Shown piece by piece: positions 25,403 through 33,276 of a stretch of 34,284 nt of DNA. Every line of letters starts with the position of its first letter. The first letter of the stretch is position 1. The notes below the pieces were generated by a model. It had not been told where the DNA came from. It searched no databases and saw nothing but the letters and a program-made list of their open reading frames with translations. This DNA is from an uncultured Chryseobacterium sp. (GTDB lineage Bacteria; Bacteroidota; Bacteroidia; Flavobacteriales; Weeksellaceae): positions 1-34,284 of the forward strand of contig CAJYRQ010000052.1 of assembly GCA_913777465.1 (NCBI GenBank). The letters run 5' to 3'. The position numbers and the translations under genes were made by a program.

Positions 25403-26538
25403 TAGTATTTTTTCCAAACAACCCTGTTAATATAATCTGTATACGAGATAATAATCCTAACCACTTTTTCAGATACATTCGGCATCGAATAATCTGCAAC
25501 AGGCCTGTAATTTCTTTCTGTCCCTACATTTTGCTGTTGAAGCTGTATTAATCCCTGCAAAATTCTTTCGGGAGACAGGCCCACCATCATTACAGATGCT
25601 TCTTCCATTGCTTCAGGCCTTTCATGCGCTTCCCTGATATTTAAAGCACGGAAGTTCAGGATTGAAGATTCTTCCGAAATTGTTCCCGAATCCGATAAAA
25701 CAGCATAACTCCTCATCTGTAACGCATTGTAATCGTGGAATCCAAGCGGTTTCAAAAACCGGATCTCAGGTCTTACCTTAACCTGCATCTTATCAATCAT
25801 ATTCCGGGTTCGGGGGTGGGTAGATACAATAATAGGATAACCAAATTTTTCCGCAATGGTGTTTAAGCTCTCAAGTAATCCTTTAAAGTTTCTCTCAGAA
25901 TTAATATTTTCTTCCCGGTGAGATGAAACAACAAAATATTTCCCTTCTTCCAAATTTAAACGGTCTAAAACATCCGAGCTTTTGATTTGCGGTAAATAAT
26001 GATTCAGAACTTCAAACATGGGAGAACCTGTTTTGATAATTCTGTCTGCAGGAAGACCTTCTCTTAAAAGATATTCTCTTGCAATATCCGAGTACGTTAA
26101 ATTAATATCTGATGTATGATCCACAATTTTCCGGTTGGTTTCCTCCGGCACTCTCTGATCAAAGCATCTGTTTCCTGCTTCCATATGGAAAATCGGGATT
26201 TGTCTCTTCTTGGCAGGAATCGCACAGAGACAGGAATTGGTATCTCCCAATACCAAGAATGCATCAGGTTCTAATTCTTCCAGAAGAGGATCTATTTTAA
26301 TTAAAATATTTCCAACTGTTTCGGTTGCTGTTTTGCCGGCAGCTTCCAGGAAATAATCCGGTTTACGAAGGCCCAGATCTTCAAAGAAGATCTGGTTCAG
26401 TTCATAATCGTAATTCTGACCTGTGTGGACAATAATATGTTCAATTGCTTCAGAAGCATCCAAAGCTGATAATACTCTTGATAATCTGATAATTTCAGGC
26501 CGTGTTCCTACGACCGTCATTACTTTTAATTTTTTCAT
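25402..26538 (-). CDS. fnlC: UDP-sugar 2-epimerase making UDP-L-FucNAc
   Basis: A 378-residue non-hydrolysing 2-epimerase fold. The signature HMEAGNRCFDQRVPEETNRK with IVDHTSDINL is the form seen in FnlC/CapG, which convert the talose intermediate to UDP-N-acetyl-L-fucosamine, rather than WecB, which has HVEAGLRS. FnlA and FnlB genes lie just upstream in the same direction, which strongly supports the third step of that pathway. A 56-base gap separates it from fnlB. Confidence 0.92.
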   Translation of the reverse strand: MKKLKVMTVVGTRPEIIRLSRVLSALDASEAIEHIIVHTGQNYDYELNQIFFEDLGLRKPDYFLEAAGKTATETVGNILIKIDPLLEELEPDAFLVLGDTNSCLCAIPAKKRQIPIFHMEAGNRCFDQRVPEETNRKIVDHTSDINLTYSDIAREYLLREGLPADRIIKTGSPMFEVLNHYLPQIKSSDVLDRLNLEEGKYFVVSSHREENINSERNFKGLLESLNTIAEKFGYPIIVSTHPRTRNMIDKMQVKVRPEIRFLKPLGFHDYNALQMRSYAVLSDSGTISEESSILNFRALNIREAHERPEAMEEASVMMVGLSPERILQGLIQLQQQNVGTERNYRPVADYSMPNVSEKVVRIIISYTDYINRVVWKKY

Positions 26539-26594
26539 AATATAATTGTTAACTGGTGAAACTCCATACTAATTACCTTGGAATCGTTTTCTAT

Positions 26595-27713
26595 TTAAAC
26601 TTCAAGGAAATGAGTATCTGCATCAGAAGCATCAAATACTTCATTGATCCAGAATATGGTATATAGGTCTTGGTTTCCAATATTTTTGATACTATGGGTA
26701 TACCAAATCGGCATATCAACGTACGCAGGCTCGTCTCCGTCCAGAAAAAATTCCGATGCCTGATCGTCATTTATTTTTCTTAATTTAATCAGAGCTTTAC
26801 CCTTAATTACTGCAAAACGTTCGATTTTACGAGTATGGTAATGATTTCCGCGAGTAATTCCAGGGACTGTTGTAGAAAAGGAGCACTGTCCTCCGACTCC
26901 TAAACGGATTATTTCTACAAAAGCACCTCTATTATCTTTATTCAGCTTGAATTTTATTGGAAAGTGCTTTTCGGGATTGATATAAGAACGAAATGTATTG
27001 AACAAGTTGATGTCAAAGCGCGACTCAAGCTCAGGGATATGCCCATTTTCAAAATAAAGCTTTTTATAGTTTTCGAGCTTGGCCAATACTTCAGATACTT
27101 TTTTAATGGACGTGTGCTGAATATGATATACATTATCCGTTTTGGAAATATCAATAATACGGATTATCTCTTCTACAAGCTCTGCTACATAAATGAGCTT
27201 TACATCGCTGTCGTTATCTATCGAAGGCGCATTTCCATTGATAAGTTTATGACAGAATGTTGCAATAAAAGAGTTATACTCGGGTTTGCCAAATGGTCCA
27301 AACACATTAGGAACAATCATTCCGGTAAACTTGCCTCCGGATTCTACAGCCCAGTCGGCCAGGAGTGTCCGCCCTTCTTTTTTGGATTTTCCATACAGGT
27401 TATCTTTCTCTTCTTGAGAAGATGATGAAAAAATTATATGGGCTTTTGATTGAACTCGACGAAGAGAATCGGTAAGTTTTTTTACGAGATCAATGTTATT
27501 ATAGTAAATAACCAAAGGATCCTTATGCCTATTCATAGCGGCAAGATGTATAATAACGTCACATTTTTGTACAAACTCATCTAATTTGTCTTCATGATTA
27601 AAGAATTCTTTTTTAAATTCAATCCTCTGATATTTATCAGGATACAATCCCAAAACATTATATAGATAGGTTCCCACAAAGCCGTTTTGCCCTGTAATTC
27701 CAATTTTTTTCAT
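26595..27713 (-). CDS. fnlB: Bifunctional C3-epimerase and C4-reductase (FnlB/CapF)
   Basis: A 372-residue two-domain enzyme, close to the 369 of CapF. Residues 1-250 are an SDR with TGQNGFVGTYL and YGKSK. The C-terminal 110 residues are a zinc-binding cupin with GNHYHTRKIERF and VDMPIWYTHSI. It performs C3 epimerisation (cupin) and C4 reduction (SDR) in UDP-L-FucNAc synthesis. Its ATG overlaps the stop of the upstream cupin gene in TAATG, so translation is coupled. Confidence 0.93.
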   Translation of the reverse strand: MKKIGITGQNGFVGTYLYNVLGLYPDKYQRIEFKKEFFNHEDKLDEFVQKCDVIIHLAAMNRHKDPLVIYYNNIDLVKKLTDSLRRVQSKAHIIFSSSSQEEKDNLYGKSKKEGRTLLADWAVESGGKFTGMIVPNVFGPFGKPEYNSFIATFCHKLINGNAPSIDNDSDVKLIYVAELVEEIIRIIDISKTDNVYHIQHTSIKKVSEVLAKLENYKKLYFENGHIPELESRFDINLFNTFRSYINPEKHFPIKFKLNKDNRGAFVEIIRLGVGGQCSFSTTVPGITRGNHYHTRKIERFAVIKGKALIKLRKINDDQASEFFLDGDEPAYVDMPIWYTHSIKNIGNQDLYTIFWINEVFDASDADTHFLEV

Positions 27714-28138
27714 TATTTTAAATTTTCAAAATAATCTATTGAGAATCGGTATTCATCATTTGTTTCTCCAATAGAATAATCTGCCATTATCATCAGCTTT
27801 GAACCTTTTTCCAGTGCCTGAATAGCGCTTGCATAACCTGGTGGTACATAAAGGACCATAAGTTTTTCGTTTGTGAGATAGTATTCAGTTATATTGAGGT
27901 CTCTTGCCGGATTATTCCACTGCCCTACCTGTATCAGTCTTATTTTGAAACTTCCCGATACCGCTACAAACCACCGCTGTTCTATCCGATGGCCCGTCCA
28001 ACCTCTTATTAGATCTATATCAATATTCTCAATAAAATACATTCTTTTGATGTCCGATAAATCAAAAGAATTATTATAAGACAAATTTCCTCTACTATCC
28101 GAATGAACTTTTCCTTCTATGATTTTAGGTATAGCCAT
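27713..28138 (-). CDS. Stand-alone cupin, RmlC/WxcM-like
   Basis: A 141-residue single-cupin protein. Typical strands are seen: GWTGHRIEQRWFVAVSGSF, and YVPPGYASAIQALEKGSKL with the conserved proline-glycine turn. It resembles nucleotide-sugar isomerases or epimerases of the WxcM/FdtA and RmlC type, though the exact reaction is unknown. It sits between fnlA (four bases after its stop) and fnlB (one-base overlap). In E. coli the cupin WbuC sits after wbuB instead. An upstream ATG at 28165 lies inside fnlA and is less likely. Confidence 0.8.
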   Translation of the reverse strand: MAIPKIIEGKVHSDSRGNLSYNNSFDLSDIKRMYFIENIDIDLIRGWTGHRIEQRWFVAVSGSFKIRLIQVGQWNNPARDLNITEYYLTNEKLMVLYVPPGYASAIQALEKGSKLMIMADYSIGETNDEYRFSIDYFENLK

Positions 28139-28142
28139 ATGA

Positions 28143-29177
28143 TCAGTCAGGATATTGAAGAACATCTTCTCCCAATACTTCTTTTCGTATTAATGGAAGC
28201 TTTAGCAAAAGTTTTTTCATCCCTTCCACATCTTCCTGCTTGGTGTTATGTGAATGGTAATCTTCTATCTTGGATATATCTTTTTCTCCTTCGGAAAAAT
28301 ATTGTGCATAGTTTAAATCTCTGTTATCTGCCGGTATCCTGTAAAAGTCTCCCATGTCTTCAGCTTTTACCATCTCCTCACGTGTACACAGTGTTTCATA
28401 GAGTTTTTCTCCATGCCTTGTCCCGATTATCTTGACAGGTGTATCTGCATTAAACATTTCTTTTATAGCTTGCGCAAGATCTCCGATGGTCCCGGCAGGC
28501 GCTTTGTTAACGAACAAATCACCTGAATTTCCATGTTCAAAAGCAAAGAGAACCAAGTCTACAGCCTCTTCAAGAGACATTAAAAATCGCGTCATCGTAG
28601 GATCAGTAATTGTTATAGCCTCACCACTCTTAATTTGTTTTACAAATAACGGAATTACCGAACCTCTTGATGCCATTACATTGCCATATCTTGTAAGACA
28701 GACAACGGTATTCTTTAGATTTCGTGAAGCAGAAACGGCTACTTTTTCCATCATAGCTTTGGAAATACCCATAGCGTTTATGGGATAGGCTGCTTTATCA
28801 GTACTTAAGCAAATTACCTTTTCCACGTTGTTTAATCCCGCCGCATCAATCACATTCTGTGTTCCTTCTACATTGGTTTTAACAGCTTGCATAGGAAAAA
28901 ATTCGCATGAAGGCACTTGTTTCAGGGCAGCAGCATGAAATACATAATCAACTCCTCTCATTGCAGGCTCGATACTTTTATAATCGCGGACATCTCCTAT
29001 ATAAAATTTCAGCTTATCATTTTTAAACTGATTCCGCATGTCGTCCTGTTTCTTTTCGTCACGTGAAAAAATTCGGATTTCCTTAAAATGATCTGTATTG
29101 ATAAACTTTCTAAGGACTGCTGTTCCAAAAGAACCAGTACCTCCAGTAATCAGGAGTGTTTTATCTTTAATTTGCAT
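28143..29177 (-). CDS. fnlA: UDP-GlcNAc 4,6-dehydratase / 5-epimerase (FnlA/CapE)
   Basis: A 344-residue SDR. The dinucleotide motif is TGGTGSFG (11-18). The active site reads CLSTDKAAYPINAMGISK: Met136 stands where most SDRs have the catalytic Tyr, four residues before K140. This Ser-Met-Lys set is known for CapE of Staphylococcus aureus, so it supports the assignment and does not mean a dead enzyme. It makes the first intermediate of UDP-L-FucNAc. ATG at 29177 (MQIKDKTLL) is preferred over an upstream ATG/TTG region without homology. Confidence 0.94.
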   Translation of the reverse strand: MQIKDKTLLITGGTGSFGTAVLRKFINTDHFKEIRIFSRDEKKQDDMRNQFKNDKLKFYIGDVRDYKSIEPAMRGVDYVFHAAALKQVPSCEFFPMQAVKTNVEGTQNVIDAAGLNNVEKVICLSTDKAAYPINAMGISKAMMEKVAVSASRNLKNTVVCLTRYGNVMASRGSVIPLFVKQIKSGEAITITDPTMTRFLMSLEEAVDLVLFAFEHGNSGDLFVNKAPAGTIGDLAQAIKEMFNADTPVKIIGTRHGEKLYETLCTREEMVKAEDMGDFYRIPADNRDLNYAQYFSEGEKDISKIEDYHSHNTKQEDVEGMKKLLLKLPLIRKEVLGEDVLQYPD

Positions 29178-29232
29178 ATTGTTTCGTTTATTTTTCACCT
29201 TTCTGCAAATATTATATCTGCAGAGCATTGAA

Positions 29233-30003
29233 TTATAAAAATTTTTTAATTAGGCTTTCTTTATCAGGAAAATTAGGATAATTTATTAATACAGCTTTTA
29301 ATTTACCTTTGAAAACAAACAAGCTTCCTGCGGCAGCTCCTATAATACCGAACTTATTAATTAATTCACCTATATGATCCAACGCACCTGCTCCTCCTAA
29401 GGCTGTAAGTGGCAGAGTTGTCTCTTTTCGTGAAGCTTCTATAAGCTTCATATCATATCCTTTCATTACTCCGTCTCTGTCGATCGAATTGATGACAATT
29501 TCTCCTGCACCCAATTTCTCGAAATACCCGATGAGATCAAAAGGGGATTTTCCAGTTGATTTTTTACCGTTGTTCACATAAACTTCATACCCTCCGAAAA
29601 GCTTTTTCTTAACGTCTAAAACGACGACAACACTCTGGCTTCCTACTTTTTCGGAAATCTCACTGATAAGAGCGGGATTATTGATGGCACCGGCGCTGAA
29701 TGCAATTTTTTCTACTCCCAAAGAGAATATTTTTTGAGCCTGTTCCACTGTTGTTACACCACCTCCGTAGCAGAGAGGCATCCGGCATTCTTCTGCCAAG
29801 TGTTCAATCATTTTAAAATCGGGTCCCCGGCCTTCTACTGTGGCATCGATATCCAATACAATAATTTCATCGACTTCTTTTTCGTTGAATATCCTTACGG
29901 CGTTCATCGGATCTCCAAGGTATCTTGGATTTTTGAATTGTTCCGTTTTTACAAGTCCTTTATCATGGATCAACAAACAGGGTATAATTCTAGGTCTTAA
30001 CAT
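29233..30003 (-). CDS. HisF-like subunit of sugar amidotransferase (WbuZ type)
   Basis: A 256-residue (beta/alpha)8 barrel of the HisF family. Asp130 is kept (VVVVLDVKK), as are C9 and the SIDRDG block. But residue 11, the other catalytic aspartate of true HisF (PCLD), is leucine (PCLLIHDKG). The usual NT after strand four reads SA. It should therefore not make imidazole glycerol phosphate, and more likely passes ammonia from the HisH-like glutaminase to the neighbouring amidotransferase. It overlaps the hisH-like gene by seven bases, and 55 bases separate it from fnlA. Confidence 0.9.
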   Translation of the reverse strand: MLRPRIIPCLLIHDKGLVKTEQFKNPRYLGDPMNAVRIFNEKEVDEIIVLDIDATVEGRGPDFKMIEHLAEECRMPLCYGGGVTTVEQAQKIFSLGVEKIAFSAGAINNPALISEISEKVGSQSVVVVLDVKKKLFGGYEVYVNNGKKSTGKSPFDLIGYFEKLGAGEIVINSIDRDGVMKGYDMKLIEASRKETTLPLTALGGAGALDHIGELINKFGIIGAAAGSLFVFKGKLKAVLINYPNFPDKESLIKKFL

Positions 30004-30614
30004 TTCTCTGCAAAGTTCTTTAATAATTGAATTCCAAAATGATGACTTTTTTCGGGATGAAACTGTGCGCCAAAGATATTATCGTGATTCACCGCACTTG
30101 TAAAGTTTATTCCGTAATCTGTTTTTGCTATAGAATCTTCAAAATTACTGCAATCGAAATAATAACTGTGTAAAAAATAATATCTCGGGTTCTCCTCCAG
30201 GCCTTCCAACAAAGGATTATCTTTCACGATACGGATATCATTCCAACCCATATGTGGCAACGGAAGCTTCGCAGAAACCTGCGAAGGGCTAAACTTTCGA
30301 ACACGCGCATCGATCCATCCAAGTCCTGGAAGGATGCCTTCATCACTGCTTTTTGCCATCATTTGCATGCCTACACACACACCGACAACGGGAATATCGT
30401 GGTTTATGACCAAATCGTTTACCTTATCTTTCATTCCCGAATCATTGAATCTCTGCATTGCATAATCGAAATGTCCTACACCGGGAAGGATGAGTTTAGT
30501 GGCACATTCCAGTTCGTTTACCGTTTTTGCCGTTTTTGCCGGAATATTAAGCTGTTTGTATATATTCAAAAAAGCATTGATATTCCCTACACCATAATCT
30601 ATAATCGTAACCAT
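29997..30614 (-). CDS. HisH-like glutaminase subunit (WbuY type)
   Basis: A 205-residue class I glutamine amidotransferase. The triad is complete: nucleophile C80 in VGVCVGMQ, and H186 and E188 in FHPEKSHH. It hydrolyses glutamine to supply ammonia. True histidine synthesis is unlikely because no other his gene is near and its HisF partner lacks a catalytic residue. Start is one base after the stop of the amidotransferase gene and its end overlaps the HisF-like gene, so the three are translated together. Confidence 0.92.
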   Translation of the reverse strand: MVTIIDYGVGNINAFLNIYKQLNIPAKTAKTVNELECATKLILPGVGHFDYAMQRFNDSGMKDKVNDLVINHDIPVVGVCVGMQMMAKSSDEGILPGLGWIDARVRKFSPSQVSAKLPLPHMGWNDIRIVKDNPLLEGLEENPRYYFLHSYYFDCSNFEDSIAKTDYGINFTSAVNHDNIFGAQFHPEKSHHFGIQLLKNFAEKC

Positions 30615-30615
30615 A

Positions 30616-31764
30616 CTATTTGAATGCTCTTTTTTCCAGACCCAGCATCTGCATTACCTTAGTTCCCAATTGTATCCATTTATAATTATTTTTATAATCT
30701 CTAAACGTTTTATTGGGGCCGTTAAAATATCCCCAAAGTTCATCTACAGTAAAATCCAATTTTTTTGCAACATATTCGAATTCTTTCATCAATTCATCTT
30801 CAGGAAGCTCTGGCCTCAAAACTCTGTCTAAAGCTTCTTCCCGAGTGAGCTGACCGGTAAGAACCAGACTAGAAAGATGATTTTTTCTTTTATCAAATCC
30901 GAATTTTCTTGGCAGCCAGAACGCTTCATAAAATCTTGTAAACCTGGATTCGTGATGCTTATGCTGGTATCTCTGCCAACCGAATTTTTCTTCCAGCAAG
31001 TCTTCCGCTTCTTTTTTTATGAACCTTGTATGATCAAGTGGTTTTACGACTCTTACTCCATTAATAAGTCTGTATTGGATTTTATATTTGAAGATATCGC
31101 AGCGCGGAAAAGTTTTTAGCTTCCTCTCACCAAACTTCTTATGAATATCATTTATATATTTCATGTCGGTTTGGTAGTAAGCCCCCCAATGAAGAGGCTC
31201 CCGAACGCATTCTGTAGACATGTTCCCTCCTGTCAAAATATATTTTATCCCGTTCTTAGCACAGTAATTGTACAAAGACGAAAAAAACACTAAATCTTGG
31301 GGTGTATCGATATCCGGAACCTGGGATTTAATAAAAGCTCTCTGCAGATCTTTCATTTCTTCCCAATTGATAACATCAGTATAAAGATCTAACCCGAGAC
31401 CATCCACAAGGTTTTTGATATTATTAGTAGAAACATCGGAATTCCATCCGGCATCAACATGATACAACATAGGTCTGAGCCCCCATTTTTCTACTGCCAA
31501 GTATACTAGATATGAGCTATCCAGCCCTCCTGAAATACCAATAATACAATCATAATCTTTTCCTTGTCCTTCAGATTTTATTTTATCTATTACTTTTTGA
31601 ATTTCTTTTTCTCCCTGTTCGTTGGGATGCCAGTTTGGCAAAATGTTGTTATAATAATTACTACAGTAATCACATACTCCCTGATCGTCAAATATAATCG
31701 TTTCGTCTGTGCTATCCATTATACAATTTGCACAAATCTGAACAGTTTTTTTCGGATTATCCAT
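30616..31764 (-). CDS. N-acetyl sugar amidotransferase (WbuX/WbpG/LfnA family)
   Basis: A 382-residue PP-loop ATP pyrophosphatase. A zinc-finger-like Cys pair set is at C11, C14, C31 and C34, and the ATP-binding PP-loop SGGLDS at 78-83. Family members (WbpG, WbuX, LfnA, PseA) turn an acetamido group into acetamidino with ammonia from HisH/HisF-like partners, which follow directly. In P. aeruginosa O12 and E. coli O145 the substrate is L-FucNAc. Here the genes for UDP-L-FucNAc lie downstream, so the product is likely the L-FucNAm form. Whether it acts on the nucleotide sugar or the lipid-linked sugar is unknown. Confidence 0.93.
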   Translation of the reverse strand: MDNPKKTVQICANCIMDSTDETIIFDDQGVCDYCSNYYNNILPNWHPNEQGEKEIQKVIDKIKSEGQGKDYDCIIGISGGLDSSYLVYLAVEKWGLRPMLYHVDAGWNSDVSTNNIKNLVDGLGLDLYTDVINWEEMKDLQRAFIKSQVPDIDTPQDLVFFSSLYNYCAKNGIKYILTGGNMSTECVREPLHWGAYYQTDMKYINDIHKKFGERKLKTFPRCDIFKYKIQYRLINGVRVVKPLDHTRFIKKEAEDLLEEKFGWQRYQHKHHESRFTRFYEAFWLPRKFGFDKRKNHLSSLVLTGQLTREEALDRVLRPELPEDELMKEFEYVAKKLDFTVDELWGYFNGPNKTFRDYKNNYKWIQLGTKVMQMLGLEKRAFK

Positions 31765-32061
31765 CTTTGAATTTTAGTTCGCTAATATACAAAAGTTAAA
31801 CTACAAGATTTCAGTGTCGCTTTTATTTTGTTTTTTTTTAGCTTTGTTATTAATATTAATTATTTAAAAATGTTTAGTTTTAGTTGTTCATCTGTTATCT
31901 ATTCAATAAGAATTCTGCCGGTAGCTTTCTTCGACCGATTTCAGAAAAAGAATCTGAAGTTATTCTTTTCATCTCATTGAAATTGCCTTTTATCTGACTT
32001 ATTATTTTGAATTTTCAGTAAAAACAGGCAAATACATAATTGCGGGACTGCCATTTCCTAT
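31765..32061. other. Intergenic gap inside the polysaccharide locus
   Basis: About 297 bases without a gene, unusual in this tightly packed locus. The sequence is AT-rich. No open frame of note, full promoter or clear terminator is seen. It may hold a promoter for the amidotransferase genes or mark a recombination join. Confidence 0.45.
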
Positions 32062-33270
32062 TTATTGTTGATTAACCAGCTGTTTATATAATTCGATATA
32101 GTTTTTAAATGCATTTTGTTTATCAAAATAAGAAAGGATACGTTTTCTACAGTTTTCAGAATAGAAAGATTTGGTATTTTTTTCTACTTCTTCAATAGCA
32201 CCGATCAGTTTTTCCAAATTTCCTTTTTCTACCACAATTCCGGTCGATAAATCCAATGCTTCAGGAGATCCGCCCGTTTTAAAGGTTATGACGGGAGTTC
32301 CGCACGACTGGGCTTCCAGGTTTGTGGTCGGAAATGTATCTTCTAAGGTAGGATTCACAAATACATCGGCGGCAGAATAAAATCTTGCCAGTTCCTCAAC
32401 ATCTTTTGTTCGCTCCAGACCTATAATTTTTTCGGGCAGCTCTTTGACCTGCTTTCTAGTAAGTCCAATTAAAAGTATCTTATACTGCTCAGATAATTTT
32501 TCTGATAATTCCATAAAATATTTTAATCCCTTTCTTTTATCCCACGGGCTTGCAATTCCTAAAATCAGGAATCTATCTTCGATGCCATAATCTTTTTTTA
32601 CATTGTTTTTCCTGTAGCTGAACTGCTCTACATCCACTCCATTATGTATCGTTCTGACATCATATTTTTTGAGAAAAGACTTTTTCACCTCTTCTTTTAA
32701 CCAATTTGACACAGGTACAATGGTCATATTTTGTACTGATGTAAAAAGCTGTTTTTTATCAATATAGTTTTCTTTTGATCTATCTACGAAAGATTTTGGA
32801 TATTCTCCCAATTGCGGGCATTTTTCGCATTCGGTCTGCCACTTGTCGCATCCTGCAAGATCATAATATGCACAGTGTCCTGTAAAAGACCAGCAATCAT
32901 GAAAAGTCCAGACTATTTTTGCTCTGCTCTGTGCCAAAAAATTAAATAATAGTTTAATATTCACATAATATCCGTGCAGATGTTGGAGATGAATAATATC
33001 CGGATCAATGCTTTTTATTTTATCAATGAGCTCGACGGTCGGATTTCCGGAGCCAAATCCATGCCGGTCTGTAAGTCTGGTGAGTAATACATGTTTGATA
33101 ACATCATATTTTTTTCCGATTGGGAAAACAGATGACTTGCTTGGAAGATTCTCTCTTCCATAAGCAATATAGCTTTCCCAACCCTCATTCAAAATGTTTT
33201 CGCCTATCTGCTCGGCAATCCTACCCACAGACCCTATATTTACTTCACTGCTTATCTGTAATATTATCAT
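32062..33270 (-). CDS. Glycosyltransferase family 4 (GT-B)
   Basis: A 402-residue GT-B enzyme. Seen are the acceptor-side HLQHLHGYY and WTFHDCWSFTGHCAYYD, with a cysteine set (C-DKW, CEKCP) common in this subgroup, and the donor-site region SPWDKRKGL plus the family motif ETFP-like NPTLEDTFPTTNLEAQSCGTP split over two parts. It should add one sugar of the repeat unit; donor and linkage are not known. It begins six bases after the Wzy-like gene. Confidence 0.88.
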   Translation of the reverse strand: MIILQISSEVNIGSVGRIAEQIGENILNEGWESYIAYGRENLPSKSSVFPIGKKYDVIKHVLLTRLTDRHGFGSGNPTVELIDKIKSIDPDIIHLQHLHGYYVNIKLLFNFLAQSRAKIVWTFHDCWSFTGHCAYYDLAGCDKWQTECEKCPQLGEYPKSFVDRSKENYIDKKQLFTSVQNMTIVPVSNWLKEEVKKSFLKKYDVRTIHNGVDVEQFSYRKNNVKKDYGIEDRFLILGIASPWDKRKGLKYFMELSEKLSEQYKILLIGLTRKQVKELPEKIIGLERTKDVEELARFYSAADVFVNPTLEDTFPTTNLEAQSCGTPVITFKTGGSPEALDLSTGIVVEKGNLEKLIGAIEEVEKNTKSFYSENCRKRILSYFDKQNAFKNYIELYKQLVNQQ

Positions 33271-33276
33271 GGAAAA

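Noticed and set aside
25402-26538. WecB (UDP-GlcNAc 2-epimerase to ManNAc)
   Set aside because: The EAGNRCFDQRVPEE motif and the FnlA/FnlB neighbours fit FnlC better.
26964-27425. Plus-strand frame of 153 codons antisense to fnlB
   Set aside because: FnlB is unambiguous on the other strand, and the antisense frame shows no domain.
28143-29177. Inactive FnlA because the SDR tyrosine is missing
   Set aside because: CapE-type enzymes naturally have Met at this position and are active.
29233-30614. HisF and HisH as part of histidine synthesis
   Set aside because: No other his genes nearby, residue 11 of HisF is Leu, and a sugar amidotransferase gene is directly coupled.
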